Positions 1 through 7,749 of a stretch of 44,405 nucleotides of DNA are shown piece after piece. Both the position numbers and the translations under genes were made by a program. Each line of letters starts with the position of its first letter. Position 1 is the first letter of the stretch. Origin of the DNA: Caballeronia fortuita (GTDB lineage Bacteria > Pseudomonadota > Gammaproteobacteria > Burkholderiales > Burkholderiaceae); the NCBI RefSeq assembly GCF_001544835.2, contig NZ_FCNX02000027.1, positions 1 to 44,405 of the forward strand, given 5' to 3'. The notes beneath the pieces are model-generated. The model saw only the letters and a list, made by a program, of their open reading frames with translations. It had not been told where the DNA came from and made no database searches.

Positions 1-77
1 GGAGCGGTAGTTCAGTTGGTTAGAATACCGGCCTGTCACGCCGGGGGTCGCGGGTTCGAGTCCCGTCCGCTCCGCCA
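1..77 (+). tRNA. tRNA-Asp (GTC)
   Basis: Complete cloverleaf with an encoded 3' CCA. The 7-bp acceptor stem pairs GGAGCGG with CCGCTCC. The anticodon arm is CCGGC/GCCGG around loop CTGTCAC, with anticodon GTC at 35-37. The T-arm has GTTCGAGTC. It begins exactly at the window edge, so any promoter lies outside. An intrinsic terminator follows 12 bases later. Confidence 0.98.
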
Positions 78-89
78 AATCGTTGTTTG

Positions 90-119
90 AAAAATCCAGC
101 CCTCGCGCTGGATTTTTTT
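90..119 (+). terminator. Intrinsic terminator after tRNA-Asp
   Basis: The stem AAATCCAGC/GCTGGATTT has a short CCTCGC-type loop and runs directly into a T tract (TTTTTTT). It sits just after the tRNA and in the right orientation. Confidence 0.85.
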
Positions 120-253
120 CGTCCGCTTTTTCTTGCGTTCGCCGCGTCCGATTCCCTTTCGTACACATCCGGTCGCCCTCGACGGTGATAATGGCCATTG
201 CCAGCCCGCGCGCACTGTCTTAGTGTTTAGGCACTTGTTCTCGTGCCCGTGCG

Positions 254-718
254 ATGCTCGACCCGACCGAAGATCTCTCGCTCTATCAATTGCGCCAGGC
301 GTCCATGGCGGACTTTGCCTTCGCCGAAGCGCTGACCCACGACAACATGGTCGGCTATTACCGTCGTCATAATCTCGTGTGGCGCGGCGACCTGTTTCTA
401 TCCAGCTGGCGCGAGTCCGAGAATTTCATCCTGCAGGCGGACGGCGTGCCGATCGGCGTCATGCGCGTCACCGAAGAAGACAATTCGCTGCATATTCGCG
501 ACGTGCAGATTGCGCAAGGTTATCGCGGGCGTGGCGCGGGAACGTTCCTGCTCAATACGGCGCATCGCTGGGCGAGGGCGCGCGGGCTGGCCGAGTGTCA
601 GTTGCGCGTGTTCGTCGATAATCCGGCGGCGCGGCTCTATATCCGGCTCGGCTATCGGCCGGCGGGTCCGCGTCTCGCGCAGCTTGGCGCGATTCGCCAC
701 ATGGTGCGGCACGTCTGA
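254..718 (+). CDS. GNAT-family N-acetyltransferase
   Basis: This 154-residue protein has the GNAT fold signature. Around residues 80-100 it has a beta strand (LHIRDVQIA) followed by the acetyl-CoA pyrophosphate loop Q-x-x-G-x-G/A, seen as QGYRGRGAG. Near the C-terminus is the typical N-P-A-A-R-L-Y segment (NPAARLYIRLGYR). It should transfer an acetyl group from acetyl-CoA to an amine; the substrate cannot be read from sequence. The start at 254 has no clear Shine-Dalgarno, and an internal ATG at 305 is an alternative that would shorten the N-terminus. It is convergent with the AraC gene, whose stop lies 9 bases away. Confidence 0.88.
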   Translation: MLDPTEDLSLYQLRQASMADFAFAEALTHDNMVGYYRRHNLVWRGDLFLSSWRESENFILQADGVPIGVMRVTEEDNSLHIRDVQIAQGYRGRGAGTFLLNTAHRWARARGLAECQLRVFVDNPAARLYIRLGYRPAGPRLAQLGAIRHMVRHV

Positions 719-727
719 GGGCAGTTT

Positions 728-1561
728 CTAACTGCCGTCGATGTCGCGTTCATCGCGGGTATCGCGCGCAAAGAACGCGCGGGGACTTTCGCCGAACGCG
801 CGCCGGAACATCGCGGAAAAGGCGCTCTGACTCTGATATCCCAGTTCGCGCGCGACCTGCGCAAGCGGCCGGCCCTGGCTCAGCAGCGGAATCGCGCGCG
901 CGAGCACCGCTTGCTGCCGCCACTGCGAAAAGCTCACGCCGAGTTCCCGACGGAAAAGCCGCGCGATGGTGCGCGAACTCGCGCCTGCTTCCGAAGACCA
1001 ACGCTCCAGATCCGAATGCGATGGATCGGCGAGCACGGCGTTGCACAACGCGCGCAGGCGCTTCTCGTTCGGCATCGGCACGGAGAGCGGCAGCGGCTGC
1101 GAACGGATGATTTCGTCGAGCGCGAGAGTGCCGAGCAGCCGCTCGCGCTGTCGCGAGATCGCTTCCTCGTCGAGCGCCGCGATGACTTCGCGCAGAAGCG
1201 GCGATACCTCGACGACGCGGCACGCGCCGAGACCCGCCGGCACGACGCTCGCATCGACATACAACGTCCGCAGATACGCATCCTCGACGATCACGACTTC
1301 GTGCGTCACGTTGGGCGGCACCCAGATTGCGCGCGAGGGCGGCACCATCCAGGTCGAATCGGCGGTTGCGACGCGCAACACGCCGCGCGACGTGTAGGCG
1401 ACCTGCGCCCAAGGATGCGTATGCAGCGCGATACGCACGCCATACGGAACCGGCCGCGATCGCACGCGAATCGGATGATCGAGCGTCGGCGAATGCTCAA
1501 TCGGGATATCGAGATGCTCGACTTCCTCACTCGACGTCCTCGATTCGACAAACGTGGTCAT
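728..1561 (-). CDS. AraC-family regulator with N-terminal cupin (NimR-like)
   Basis: This 277-residue regulator has an N-terminal cupin sensor around residues 30-110, including HTHPWAQVAY and the proline-rich WVPPNVTHEV. A C-terminal double HTH spans about 180-265, with LARAIPLLSQGRPLAQVARE and the second-HTH signature GYQSQSAFSAMFRRAFGESP. The layout matches the NimR/YeaM type of AraC regulators, which often control a nearby MFS exporter, but none is adjacent here. The open frame extends upstream to 1879, but that extension is basic, low-quality sequence antisense to the next gene. I chose the ATG at 1561 because the cupin begins soon after it. It is divergent from the gamma-glutamylcyclotransferase-like gene. 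Confidence 0.9.
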   Translation of the reverse strand: MTTFVESRTSSEEVEHLDIPIEHSPTLDHPIRVRSRPVPYGVRIALHTHPWAQVAYTSRGVLRVATADSTWMVPPSRAIWVPPNVTHEVVIVEDAYLRTLYVDASVVPAGLGACRVVEVSPLLREVIAALDEEAISRQRERLLGTLALDEIIRSQPLPLSVPMPNEKRLRALCNAVLADPSHSDLERWSSEAGASSRTIARLFRRELGVSFSQWRQQAVLARAIPLLSQGRPLAQVARELGYQSQSAFSAMFRRAFGESPRAFFARDTRDERDIDGS

Positions 1562-1711
1562 GTGCGCTCGGGTTGAACTGGGTTTGGGCAGCCGTCTCAT
1601 GAGCCGCCACGCGCCGATGGTAGCCGAAAGCGCACGCGCCGGCGCGCCGCGGATTTTGCGCGGCGCATAATGGCCGCTCATCCATCTTTCGACGACAGGG
1701 CGCTTCTTCCG

Positions 1712-2128
1712 ATGCAATACGTTTTTGTCTACGGCACGCTGCGCGCGGGCGAGGTCAACGATATCAACCGGGCGGCTGCGCGGCGTGGCATCGCGATGCC
1801 CGAATGGATCGGCGTCGCGCACGTGCACGGCCAACTCTTCGACTTCGGCACTTATCCGGGCCTCGTCATCGACGAGCACGGCGCACCGATTCGTGGCGAC
1901 GTTTATCGGATCGAAGACGCGCTCGTGCCCGTGCTCGATGAGATCGAAGACGTATATCCGGGTGTGGAAGGTCTATTCCGCGCGCATCGTCTGCATGTGG
2001 AAGTGGGGATCGAGGGACGAAGGGATCGGATCGATTGCCTGATCTATCCTGTCGCGGCTGCCGCCGTGGACGGACTGCCGCGCATCGAAGGCGGCGACTG
2101 GATTGCGCATCGCGTGGCGCGCGCCTGA
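1712..2128 (+). CDS. Gamma-glutamylcyclotransferase-like (GGCT/AIG2/YtfP) protein
   Basis: The 138-residue protein begins MQYVFVYGTLRAGE, the family's hallmark YGTL(R/K)xG motif, which forms the substrate-binding loop. A later conserved acidic segment, LDEIEDVYPG (about residues 75-85), carries the glutamate position used as general base in this fold. Members cleave gamma-glutamyl amines or related cyclotransferase substrates; the exact substrate is unknown. The frame opens at 1670, but the ATG at 1712 places YGTL at the usual N-terminal position and is preceded by AGGG at 1697-1700. A strong convergent hairpin follows the stop. Confidence 0.88.
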   Translation: MQYVFVYGTLRAGEVNDINRAAARRGIAMPEWIGVAHVHGQLFDFGTYPGLVIDEHGAPIRGDVYRIEDALVPVLDEIEDVYPGVEGLFRAHRLHVEVGIEGRRDRIDCLIYPVAAAAVDGLPRIEGGDWIAHRVARA

Positions 2129-2153
2129 GCGCGAGGAAACGACAGGAGTCTCG

Positions 2154-2183
2154 TTCGCGCCGCCCGTTCTCAGGCGGCGCGAA
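2154..2183. terminator. Convergent hairpin terminator
   Basis: Perfect 11-bp stem TTCGCGCCGCC/GGCGGCGCGAA with an 8-base loop, located between two convergent genes (stops at 2128 and 2209). There is no T tract on either side, so termination efficiency is uncertain. Confidence 0.55.
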
Positions 2184-2208
2184 TGGCCCCGTGCTTGGTA
2201 AAACCGGC

Positions 2209-2451
2209 TTACTGGCTCGAACCTGCCGCCGGCTTGCTGTGCGACTTCTTGTGATGCATCGACTTGTGAGCCGGCGCCTGCTCTGTCATCTGCTGCGTCT
2301 CCTGACGCGATTGCAGAGCTTGGGCGCGGGATTCGACATCGGAGATTTTGGCGGGATCGGTGCTCATGGTCACGCCTTGATCGCTCTGGGCAAAGGCGCC
2401 CGTTGCGACCGCGCTGAGGGACAACAGAACAGCCAGGGACACTTTCTTCAT
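2209..2451 (-). CDS. Small secreted hypothetical protein, His/Lys-rich C-terminus
   Basis: The 80-residue protein has a clear Sec signal peptide: MKK, a hydrophobic core (VSLAVLLSLSAVATG) and an AxA-type cleavage site at AFAQ. The mature part is only about 58 residues, polar and Gln-rich, ending in a His/Lys cluster (HKSMHHKKSHSK). It is probably periplasmic; the His cluster could bind metal, which is inference. An excellent Shine-Dalgarno (AGGAGGT) lies just before the ATG. I recognise no family. The ydcF-like gene upstream on the same strand is separated by an intrinsic terminator, so this gene is probably expressed alone. Confidence 0.82.
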   Translation of the reverse strand: MKKVSLAVLLSLSAVATGAFAQSDQGVTMSTDPAKISDVESRAQALQSRQETQQMTEQAPAHKSMHHKKSHSKPAAGSSQ

Positions 2452-2522
2452 TGTTACCTCCTAGTAGTAGTTGAACCCGGGAATCGTCTGTCCGATCCGG
2501 TGGAAAGACGGTTGAGCCTGAG

Positions 2523-2550
2523 CAAAAAACGCTCCCGCCGCATGGCGGGA
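2523..2550 (-). terminator. Intrinsic terminator downstream of the YdcF-like gene
   Basis: Read on the minus strand, the stem TCCCGCC/GGCGGGA with a 4-base loop is followed by GCG and a run of six T. It lies downstream of the gene ending at 2708. Confidence 0.7.
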
Positions 2551-2707
2551 TGTCAGCCGCGAACCTCGCGCGTCCGACGATCAGACAATCTAATCATAAG
2601 CCGGGAATCGGGCAGCCGTGTGTCGCGTGCCCGTTCGATACCGGCCGATGCTGATCTCGCGCAATCGTCGAAATATTCCAGAGTGCTTAGCATTGCGCGC
2701 ATCGCGA

Positions 2708-3424
2708 TCAGTAGAGATGCAGCCAGCGATACACGTCGAAGCGTGCAAGCCCCACGAGTTCATGCATCGCGAGTTCGCTGTTCGCGAAGCCGCGGATGCG
2801 CGGAAAGAACGTGGGGTGATTGGGCCGCACGTCCGACACGAACGGCACGGGCGCATAGCCGAACGCCTCGAAGGCGCGCATCGAGCGCCGCATGTGATAC
2901 GCGGATGTGACCACGATCAAACGGCTGTCATGTGCGGGCCCGAGAATCCCGGCCACGTTGCGCGCGTTCTGGTAAGTGTTGAGGCTTTGGTTCTCGCGCA
3001 CGAGATCGTCCGAAGCGACGCCTTGTGCGAGCACGTAGGGCGCGTAGTTGTCGGCTTCCGCCTGGCCGTGGTGCTCGGGATCGCCGCCGCTCAGAATTAC
3101 CTTGCACGAGGCGCCCGTCTCGCGGCATTCGCGATAAAGCATGCCGACGGCGTCGATGCGCCGCATCGCATTGGCGCGCGGAACGAGTCCCGACTCGCTA
3201 CGATAAGTGCCGCCACCCATTAACACGATCGACGTTTGCGGCGCGAACGAAGGCACGTCCGTGTGACGATAGCCGTGCTGGGCGAGATCGAGCAAAGGCG
3301 TCGCGAACCATCCCGCGCCGACCGCCCACGCGAGCGCCGCCGCGACGACTGCGATCTGGGCGCGCCGGCGTCGCCACAGCGCAAATAATGCAAAAAAAAG
3401 CAGCAATAAAGTGAATAGAACCAA
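2708..3424 (-). CDS. YdcF/ElyC-family membrane protein (DUF218 domain)
   Basis: The 238-residue protein has two N-terminal membrane segments: residues 1-17 (leucine/phenylalanine-rich) and about 25-45. A DUF218 Rossmann-like domain follows. Family motifs are IVLMGGGTYR, the KVILSGGDPEHHGQAEAD stretch, NTYQNARN and VVTSAYHMRRSMRAF. Relatives (E. coli ElyC, SanA, YdcF) act in envelope maintenance, ElyC affecting peptidoglycan and lipid-carrier metabolism. The start codon at 3424 is TTG with no strong Shine-Dalgarno, so the first residues are uncertain. An in-frame stop shortly upstream limits extension. Confidence 0.85.
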   Translation of the reverse strand: MVLFTLLLLFFALFALWRRRRAQIAVVAAALAWAVGAGWFATPLLDLAQHGYRHTDVPSFAPQTSIVLMGGGTYRSESGLVPRANAMRRIDAVGMLYRECRETGASCKVILSGGDPEHHGQAEADNYAPYVLAQGVASDDLVRENQSLNTYQNARNVAGILGPAHDSRLIVVTSAYHMRRSMRAFEAFGYAPVPFVSDVRPNHPTFFPRIRGFANSELAMHELVGLARFDVYRWLHLY

Positions 3425-3697
3425 TTTGATTGGGGTAACGTATTGGTTTCAGGACAATTCGTTCTGCCATCGCGGGCATCGGAACGCATCGGCGGATGTC
3501 GCAGTAAAGCGCGTGATTAGCGCGCTCTCAACGGGGGCTTGTAATAGAAAGCAGCACCTAACGCAAGCGGTGGCCAAACATTCGGCTGCGAGTCGTACAT
3601 CGCAAACGGAATTCGGCGCGCCGCGTTTAGTCGACGTCGCGGACCGTCTTGCGACCGTCACGAGCGTCGTCATGGCTGCACAGGAAGAAAGAACGAG

Positions 3698-4009
3698 ATG
3701 ACCACGTATTCCAACGAAGTTGTACTCGAAGCACTTCGCCGAGCGCAGTATCGTCAGGTTCCCTGGGCGAAACGCCCCAACGTTTTCGATCTCTTGCGCG
3801 CGCTCGGCTTGCTCGAACTCGCGCGGCAGCGCACCGTGGCGCCCGCGCCCGGCTTTCACGCACCGGTCGACATCGCGGTCGTCACCGAGCGCGGCAAGCA
3901 CGAATTCACGCGGCTTTCGCGCGACGAGCGCGGCACCGACTGGGATTTGCGCCGCTCGGAGCCTTATACGTTCGGTGGTCAGGAAGCTGTCCTGGAGGCG
4001 CGAGTCTAG
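3698..4009 (+). CDS. Hypothetical protein, 103 aa
   Basis: I do not recognise a family. The protein is soluble, with no signal peptide or membrane segment. The first half is helical and basic (VVLEALRRAQYRQVPWAKRP, then FDLLRALGLLELARQR), and the second half is a mixed charged segment ending GGQEAVLEARV. AGGAAGAAAG precedes the ATG. Codon use is G/C-biased like the neighbours, which supports a real gene over the overlapping frames. Function unknown; a small winged-helix-like or regulatory protein is possible but not shown. Confidence 0.6.
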   Translation: MTTYSNEVVLEALRRAQYRQVPWAKRPNVFDLLRALGLLELARQRTVAPAPGFHAPVDIAVVTERGKHEFTRLSRDERGTDWDLRRSEPYTFGGQEAVLEARV

Positions 4010-4095
4010 CATCGCCGCATGAGCCGGCAGCGGTCGACAGTCGACGCACGGGTCGAGGGGGCGCTGTCGTCGGATGAAAGAGGCATCGTTGGGAC

Positions 4096-4128
4096 AAAAA
4101 AGTGCCCGTGCCGCACGCGACACGGGCA
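4096..4128 (-). terminator. Intrinsic terminator for the small secreted gene
   Basis: Stem TGCCCGTG/CACGGGCA. On the minus strand it is followed by six T (AAAAAA at 4096-4101 on the plus strand). It lies downstream of the gene ending at 4225. Confidence 0.75.
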
Positions 4129-4224
4129 GACCGGATTTCACTGTCGCCATGCTGTGCTCATGGCATCGGGTGTGACTGGCGCGAGGCGCACTGGTTCCGC
4201 GCCGCGCGCATCGTCGCGATGTGA

Positions 4225-4479
4225 TCAACGATGCCGCGCGCGCGGATCGCGTTCCGCATCGGGACGGGCGCGCACGTTACTCGCGATATCGCCGCGCAAG
4301 TCTCCACGCGGCGCCGGTGGCGTCGCATCGTGGTTCTGACCGGCGTTCTGCGGCGCGGCCATGGTAGCCTTCGTACTGACGTGGAAATCGGACGCCGGCG
4401 GCGGCTGTGCCTGGCTCATCGTGGCGATGCCCGTCAGCGCGACAAGGCCGCCGCTAACGAGCAGAGTCGATGCCTTCAT
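4225..4479 (-). CDS. Small secreted hypothetical protein, 84 aa
   Basis: A signal peptide is visible: MKAS, a hydrophobic stretch (TLLVSGGLVALTGIATM) and an SQAQ cleavage region near residue 25. The mature part is about 60 residues, Pro/Ala/Asn-rich, then Arg/Asp-rich (DLRGDIASNVRARPDAERDP), and looks disordered. AGGA lies about 8 bases before the ATG. I recognise no family; a periplasmic location is inferred. It has its own downstream terminator, and upstream is a non-coding stretch of about 240 bases before the DUF4096 gene. Confidence 0.72.
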   Translation of the reverse strand: MKASTLLVSGGLVALTGIATMSQAQPPPASDFHVSTKATMAAPQNAGQNHDATPPAPRGDLRGDIASNVRARPDAERDPRARHR

Positions 4480-4685
4480 GGTGAAATCCTCGAAGCCTTC
4501 GTAAGGCCTGTTCGATCATTCACCAAGCTATGCCGCGGCACGCCGCGACGCTGTAAGGAATCGTAAAGAGTTGTTTCGCCCACGATGCGTCGCGCGCGAC
4601 TGTGCTACGCCGCGAGCAACGCATTCGGAAGGGGAGGCGAGTTGGCGCAGGCTGCGGCGCTGCGCGCAAGGTGAAACGCGTGAAT

Positions 4686-4716
4686 GAAGCCGGCGCGCCG
4701 GCTTCGTGCGAAGCCG
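4686..4716. terminator. Two overlapping hairpins downstream of DUF4096 gene 1
   Basis: A perfect palindrome at 4686-4705 (GAAGCCGGCG/CGCCGGCTTC) overlaps a second stem at 4699-4716 (CGGCTTCG/CGAAGCCG, 2-base loop). Only one can form at a time. They lie just after the minus-strand stop at 4723. A terminator or processing role is inferred; there is no T tract. Confidence 0.45.
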
Positions 4717-4722
4717 AGCCGA

Positions 4723-5124
4723 TCAGGCCATCTTGGCAGGCGCGCGCCACGATTCCGGATTCGTCCAGAACGCGCCGCGCAGGCGATCACGGCTCGGCGG
4801 CGCGGGCGGCTTCGCGGCGCTCGAACCGATGCGCCCACGCAGCGACACTTCGCGGCCATTGCCGGAGAGGCGCTTCACGATCTCGGCCAGCGTGCCGTCG
4901 GCCTGCCACTCGTCGAAGCGGCGGCGGCAAGTCGGCGGGGACGGATAGCGTCCGGGCAGCTTCGACCAGCCTTCGCCCGTCGACAGCACCCACAAGACCG
5001 CGTTGACCACGGCCCGCGCTTCGACGCGCGGACGTCCGCGCCGTTCGCTACGCGCCGGCTCGGAACAGAACAACGCCTCAACCAGCGCCCACTCGTTATC
5101 TCTCAAATCGTCGAACAGCACCAT
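4723..5124 (-). CDS. Stand-alone IS5-type transposase N-terminal domain protein (DUF4096)
   Basis: Over residues 6-85 of 133 the protein matches the N-terminal helical domain of IS5/IS4-type transposases. Motifs are LRDNEWALVEALF, RGRPRVEARAVVNAVLWVL, STGEGWSKLPGRYPS and CRRRFDEWQADGTL. The DDE catalytic domain that should follow is absent: the C-terminal 45 residues are Arg/Pro/Ala-rich and unrelated, and the frame stops just before a palindrome. I found no transposase continuation in the next 240 bases and no insertion-sequence ends. Codon use is native. The start ATG at 5124 has GAGGTGAG just upstream. It is homologous to the gene at 32439-32843. A domesticated DNA-binding role is inference; a decayed insertion sequence is the alternative. 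Confidence 0.75.
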   Translation of the reverse strand: MVLFDDLRDNEWALVEALFCSEPARSERRGRPRVEARAVVNAVLWVLSTGEGWSKLPGRYPSPPTCRRRFDEWQADGTLAEIVKRLSGNGREVSLRGRIGSSAAKPPAPPSRDRLRGAFWTNPESWRAPAKMA

Positions 5125-5537
5125 ATCTCACCTCAGCGAAGCTAACCCCGGTGCGCTGCCCCGCGCCGCGCACTCTGGTCGGAATCCGATGAACGAATAC
5201 CTGGGAAGGCCAGAGCGATTGCGGCGGACGATGTTCGATGTAACCGCGAATGGCTCCAACCTCTGTGCGCAATGAAATGCGAGAACCGTGCCATGCATGT
5301 CGCGAAATCCGGGAAACCCGCATGGCAGTAGGCTGACGCGATGCCAGCATGGCCCGTATAAGACCCGAAACAGACTGATTAAGAAATCGGGACAATCACC
5401 AATCAAGTGCAATAGGCCCATCCAGCGTGCGTGTGGGTTATATGCTGCACCGCAGCGAAACGCGCGTTCATGGATGAGATCACACCATTGATCGCTATAA
5501 TTTGCGCATGAATTACGATTATTGATGAGCTGGCTGA
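5125..5537. other. Divergent intergenic region, 413 bp
   Basis: It lies between the DUF4096 gene (-) and the lysR-type gene (+) and is less GC-rich than its surroundings. Visible elements are a separated inverted repeat TGCCATGC (5289-5296)/GCATGGCA (5320-5327) and the TATAAT box at 5496. Open frames here have poor codon use and I do not accept them as genes. Confidence 0.5.
5496..5501 (+). promoter_or_regulatory. Candidate -10 box for the lysR-type gene
   Basis: A perfect TATAAT lies 37 bases before the ATG at 5538. No convincing -35 sits 17 bases upstream, so the promoter may need an activator. Confidence 0.4.
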
Positions 5538-6452
5538 ATGAACGCGCCCTTGAACGTGACGTTGCGGCAACTGCGCGTCTTTATCGAAGTATCGAGACTG
5601 CGCAGTTTTAGCCGCGCGGGCGATGAGATCGGCCTCACGCAATCCGCGGTGAGCCGCTGCGTGCGCGAGCTGGAAGGGGAAATCGGCCTCAAGCTGATCG
5701 ACCGGACGACGCGCGAAGTCCAATTGACCGATGTCGGCGTGAATCTCGTCGGCACGGTGTCGCGCCTTCTGGCCGATCTCGACGAAGCGTTGCGCGAAGT
5801 GCGCGACCTCGGGGAGCAGCGTCGTGGACGCGTGATCGTCGCGGCCAGCCCAACGGTCGCGTGCCGCTTGATGCCGCGTGTCATCGCGTCGTGTCTACGG
5901 CAGTTCCCGCTGATTACCCTGAGCCTGCGCGACGACGTCCAGTCCGACGTCCTGCGCAAGGTGAAATCGGGCGAAGTCGATTTCGGCGTGGTGATCGGCC
6001 CATTTTCGTCCGATGAACTTCACGGCGAACCGGTGATGACCGATTCGTTCTGTCTCGTCGCGCGGCGCGATCATGCGCTCGCGCACGAGGCGGCGGTGCC
6101 GTGGAAAGCGCTCGACGGCGAGCGGCTCGTGATGCTCGACTACGCGTCCGGCAGCCGGCCGATCATCGATGCTGTGATGCAGGAGCACGGCGTCGAGGCG
6201 CAGGTCGTGCAGGAGCTCGGCCATTCGGCGACGGTGTTCGGGCTCGTGGAGGCGGGCGTCGGTGTGAGCGTGTTGCCGTGGCTCGCGCTGCCGCTGCCGG
6301 CGGATTCGTCGCTGGTGGCGCTGCCGCTCGAGCCGCGCGCCGAGCGTACCGTCGAGCTGGTTCGGCGGCGCGACCGGTCGTTGTCGCCGGCGGCGGAGTC
6401 GGTCTGGTCGCTGATCGCATCGCTGCCGCGGCGTGCGGAAGACCTCGGATAA
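5538..6452 (+). CDS. LysR-family transcriptional regulator
   Basis: The 304-residue protein has the standard LysR layout. The N-terminal winged HTH spans residues 7-66 (LRQLRVFIEVSRLRSFSRAG, then IGLTQSAVSRCVRELEGEIG and the L-x-R-T-T-R-E-V-x-L-T region). A linker helix follows, then a periplasmic-binding-protein-like effector domain from about 92 (GRVIVAASPTVACRLMPRVI). The closing region LVEAGVGVSVLPWLAL is typical of the family. The effector is unknown. It lies 73 bases upstream of an aminotransferase in the same orientation, which it may regulate (inference). An A/T-rich inverted repeat occupies the gap. Confidence 0.93.
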   Translation: MNAPLNVTLRQLRVFIEVSRLRSFSRAGDEIGLTQSAVSRCVRELEGEIGLKLIDRTTREVQLTDVGVNLVGTVSRLLADLDEALREVRDLGEQRRGRVIVAASPTVACRLMPRVIASCLRQFPLITLSLRDDVQSDVLRKVKSGEVDFGVVIGPFSSDELHGEPVMTDSFCLVARRDHALAHEAAVPWKALDGERLVMLDYASGSRPIIDAVMQEHGVEAQVVQELGHSATVFGLVEAGVGVSVLPWLALPLPADSSLVALPLEPRAERTVELVRRRDRSLSPAAESVWSLIASLPRRAEDLG

Positions 6453-6469
6453 GCCCGCCGCGCGCGTCG

Positions 6470-6502
6470 AAAAAAGCACGCGCGCGTTAGACTTGCTTTT
6501 TT
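6470..6502 (+). terminator. A/T-stem inverted repeat between the lysR and aminotransferase genes
   Basis: AAAAAAGCA/TGCTTTTTT with a GC-rich 15-base interval, ending in a T run. It could be a weak terminator after the lysR-type gene or a regulator site before the aminotransferase. Confidence 0.4.
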
Positions 6503-6525
6503 AAGACGAGACGACGGGGCGAGCG

Positions 6526-7749
6526 ATGAGTGAAGCGGAAGGAGCGGTGATCGGCGGCGCGCACGGAACCGGTGCGCCGAATGCGCGCGATGCCGTGCGG
6601 GCACTGAGGCCGTCGCAGATTCGCGAGGTGGCGAACGCGGGTTTCGGCATCGCCGATGTACTGCCGTTCTGGTTCGGCGAGTCGGACCGCGTGACGCCGG
6701 AGTTCATCCGCGACGCCGCGAGCCGCGCGCTCACCGATGGCGCCACGTTCTACACGCACAACCTCGGCATCGCGCCGCTGCGCGAAGCGCTCAGCCGCTA
6801 CGTGAGCGCGTTGCACGGAGCGACCGCGCCCGCGCACGTCGCGGTGACGAGCGCGGGCGTGAACGCGCTGATGCTTGCGGCGCAGCTCGTCGTCGGCGCG
6901 GGCGACCGGGTCGTCGCGGTGACGCCGCTATGGCCGAATCTCGTCGAAATACCGAAGATCCTCGGCGCGAGCGTCGACACGGTTTCGCTAACCTACGGCC
7001 CGCGCGGCTGGACGCTCGATCTCGATCGCCTGCTTGCGGCGCTCACGCCCGGCACGCGCATGCTGATGATCAACTCGCCGAACAACCCGACCGGCTGGAC
7101 GATGACGCGCGATCAGCAGCGCGCCGTGCTTGAGCATTGCCGCCGTCACGGCATCTGGATCGTGGCGGACGAAGTCTACGAGCGCCTCTATTACAGCGAC
7201 GACGCGCCCGGCCGCACGGCGCCGTCCTTTCTCGATCTCGCCGCACGCGACGAACGCGTGATCTCGGTGAATTCTTTCTCGAAGGCGTGGCTGATGACCG
7301 GCTGGCGGCTCGGCTGGCTCGTCGCGCCTGCGCAACTGATGGACGATCTCGGCAAGCTCGTCGAATACAACACCTCGTGCGCGCCGTCGTTCGTGCAGCA
7401 GGCGGGCATCGTGGCCGTCGAAGAAGGCGAGCGCTTCACGCAGGCGCTCGTCGCCGATCTGCGCGCGAGCCGCGATCATCTGGTGAAGGCGCTGCAGACG
7501 ATCGACGGCGTCGACGTGCGCGCACCGGACGGCGCGATGTATCTTTTCTTCTCGCTGCCGGGCGCGCGCGACAGTCTCGTACTGTGCAAATCGCTCGTGC
7601 GCGATGCCGGGCTCGGGCTCGCACCGGGCAGCGCGTTCGGGCCGGAGGGCGAGGGCTTCGTGCGCTGGTGCTACGCGTGCGATCCCGCACGGCTCGACGC
7701 GGGGGTCGAACGCTTGCGGCGTTTTCTGGCGGCGCGCGGCGTCGAGTGA
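6526..7749 (+). CDS. PLP-dependent aminotransferase, class I/II
   Basis: This 407-residue fold-type I aminotransferase shows the expected order. FYTHNLGIAPLREALSRYV contacts substrate. An alanine- and glycine-rich phosphate-binding region follows (TSAGVNALMLAAQ). MINSPNNPTGW is the PLP-contact N-P-x-N-P-T-G motif, and WIVADEVYERLYY holds the Asp/Tyr that contact PLP. The Schiff-base lysine is in NSFSKAWLMTGWRLGW (about residue 252). The C-terminal arginine that binds the substrate carboxylate is in the FVRWCYAC region. It is soluble and cytoplasmic. The amino-acid substrate cannot be assigned; members include aspartate and aromatic aminotransferases. The preceding lysR-type gene may control it. 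Confidence 0.93.
   Translation: MSEAEGAVIGGAHGTGAPNARDAVRALRPSQIREVANAGFGIADVLPFWFGESDRVTPEFIRDAASRALTDGATFYTHNLGIAPLREALSRYVSALHGATAPAHVAVTSAGVNALMLAAQLVVGAGDRVVAVTPLWPNLVEIPKILGASVDTVSLTYGPRGWTLDLDRLLAALTPGTRMLMINSPNNPTGWTMTRDQQRAVLEHCRRHGIWIVADEVYERLYYSDDAPGRTAPSFLDLAARDERVISVNSFSKAWLMTGWRLGWLVAPAQLMDDLGKLVEYNTSCAPSFVQQAGIVAVEEGERFTQALVADLRASRDHLVKALQTIDGVDVRAPDGAMYLFFSLPGARDSLVLCKSLVRDAGLGLAPGSAFGPEGEGFVRWCYACDPARLDAGVERLRRFLAARGVE

Noticed and set aside
3411..3701. 96-residue plus-strand frame in the spacer before the 103-aa gene
   Set aside because: No ribosome-binding site, mixed composition and partly antisense to the YdcF-like start; not supported.
4723..5124. Complete insertion sequence at DUF4096 gene 1
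   Set aside because: No DDE domain, no paired terminal inverted repeats and no target-site duplication could be seen.
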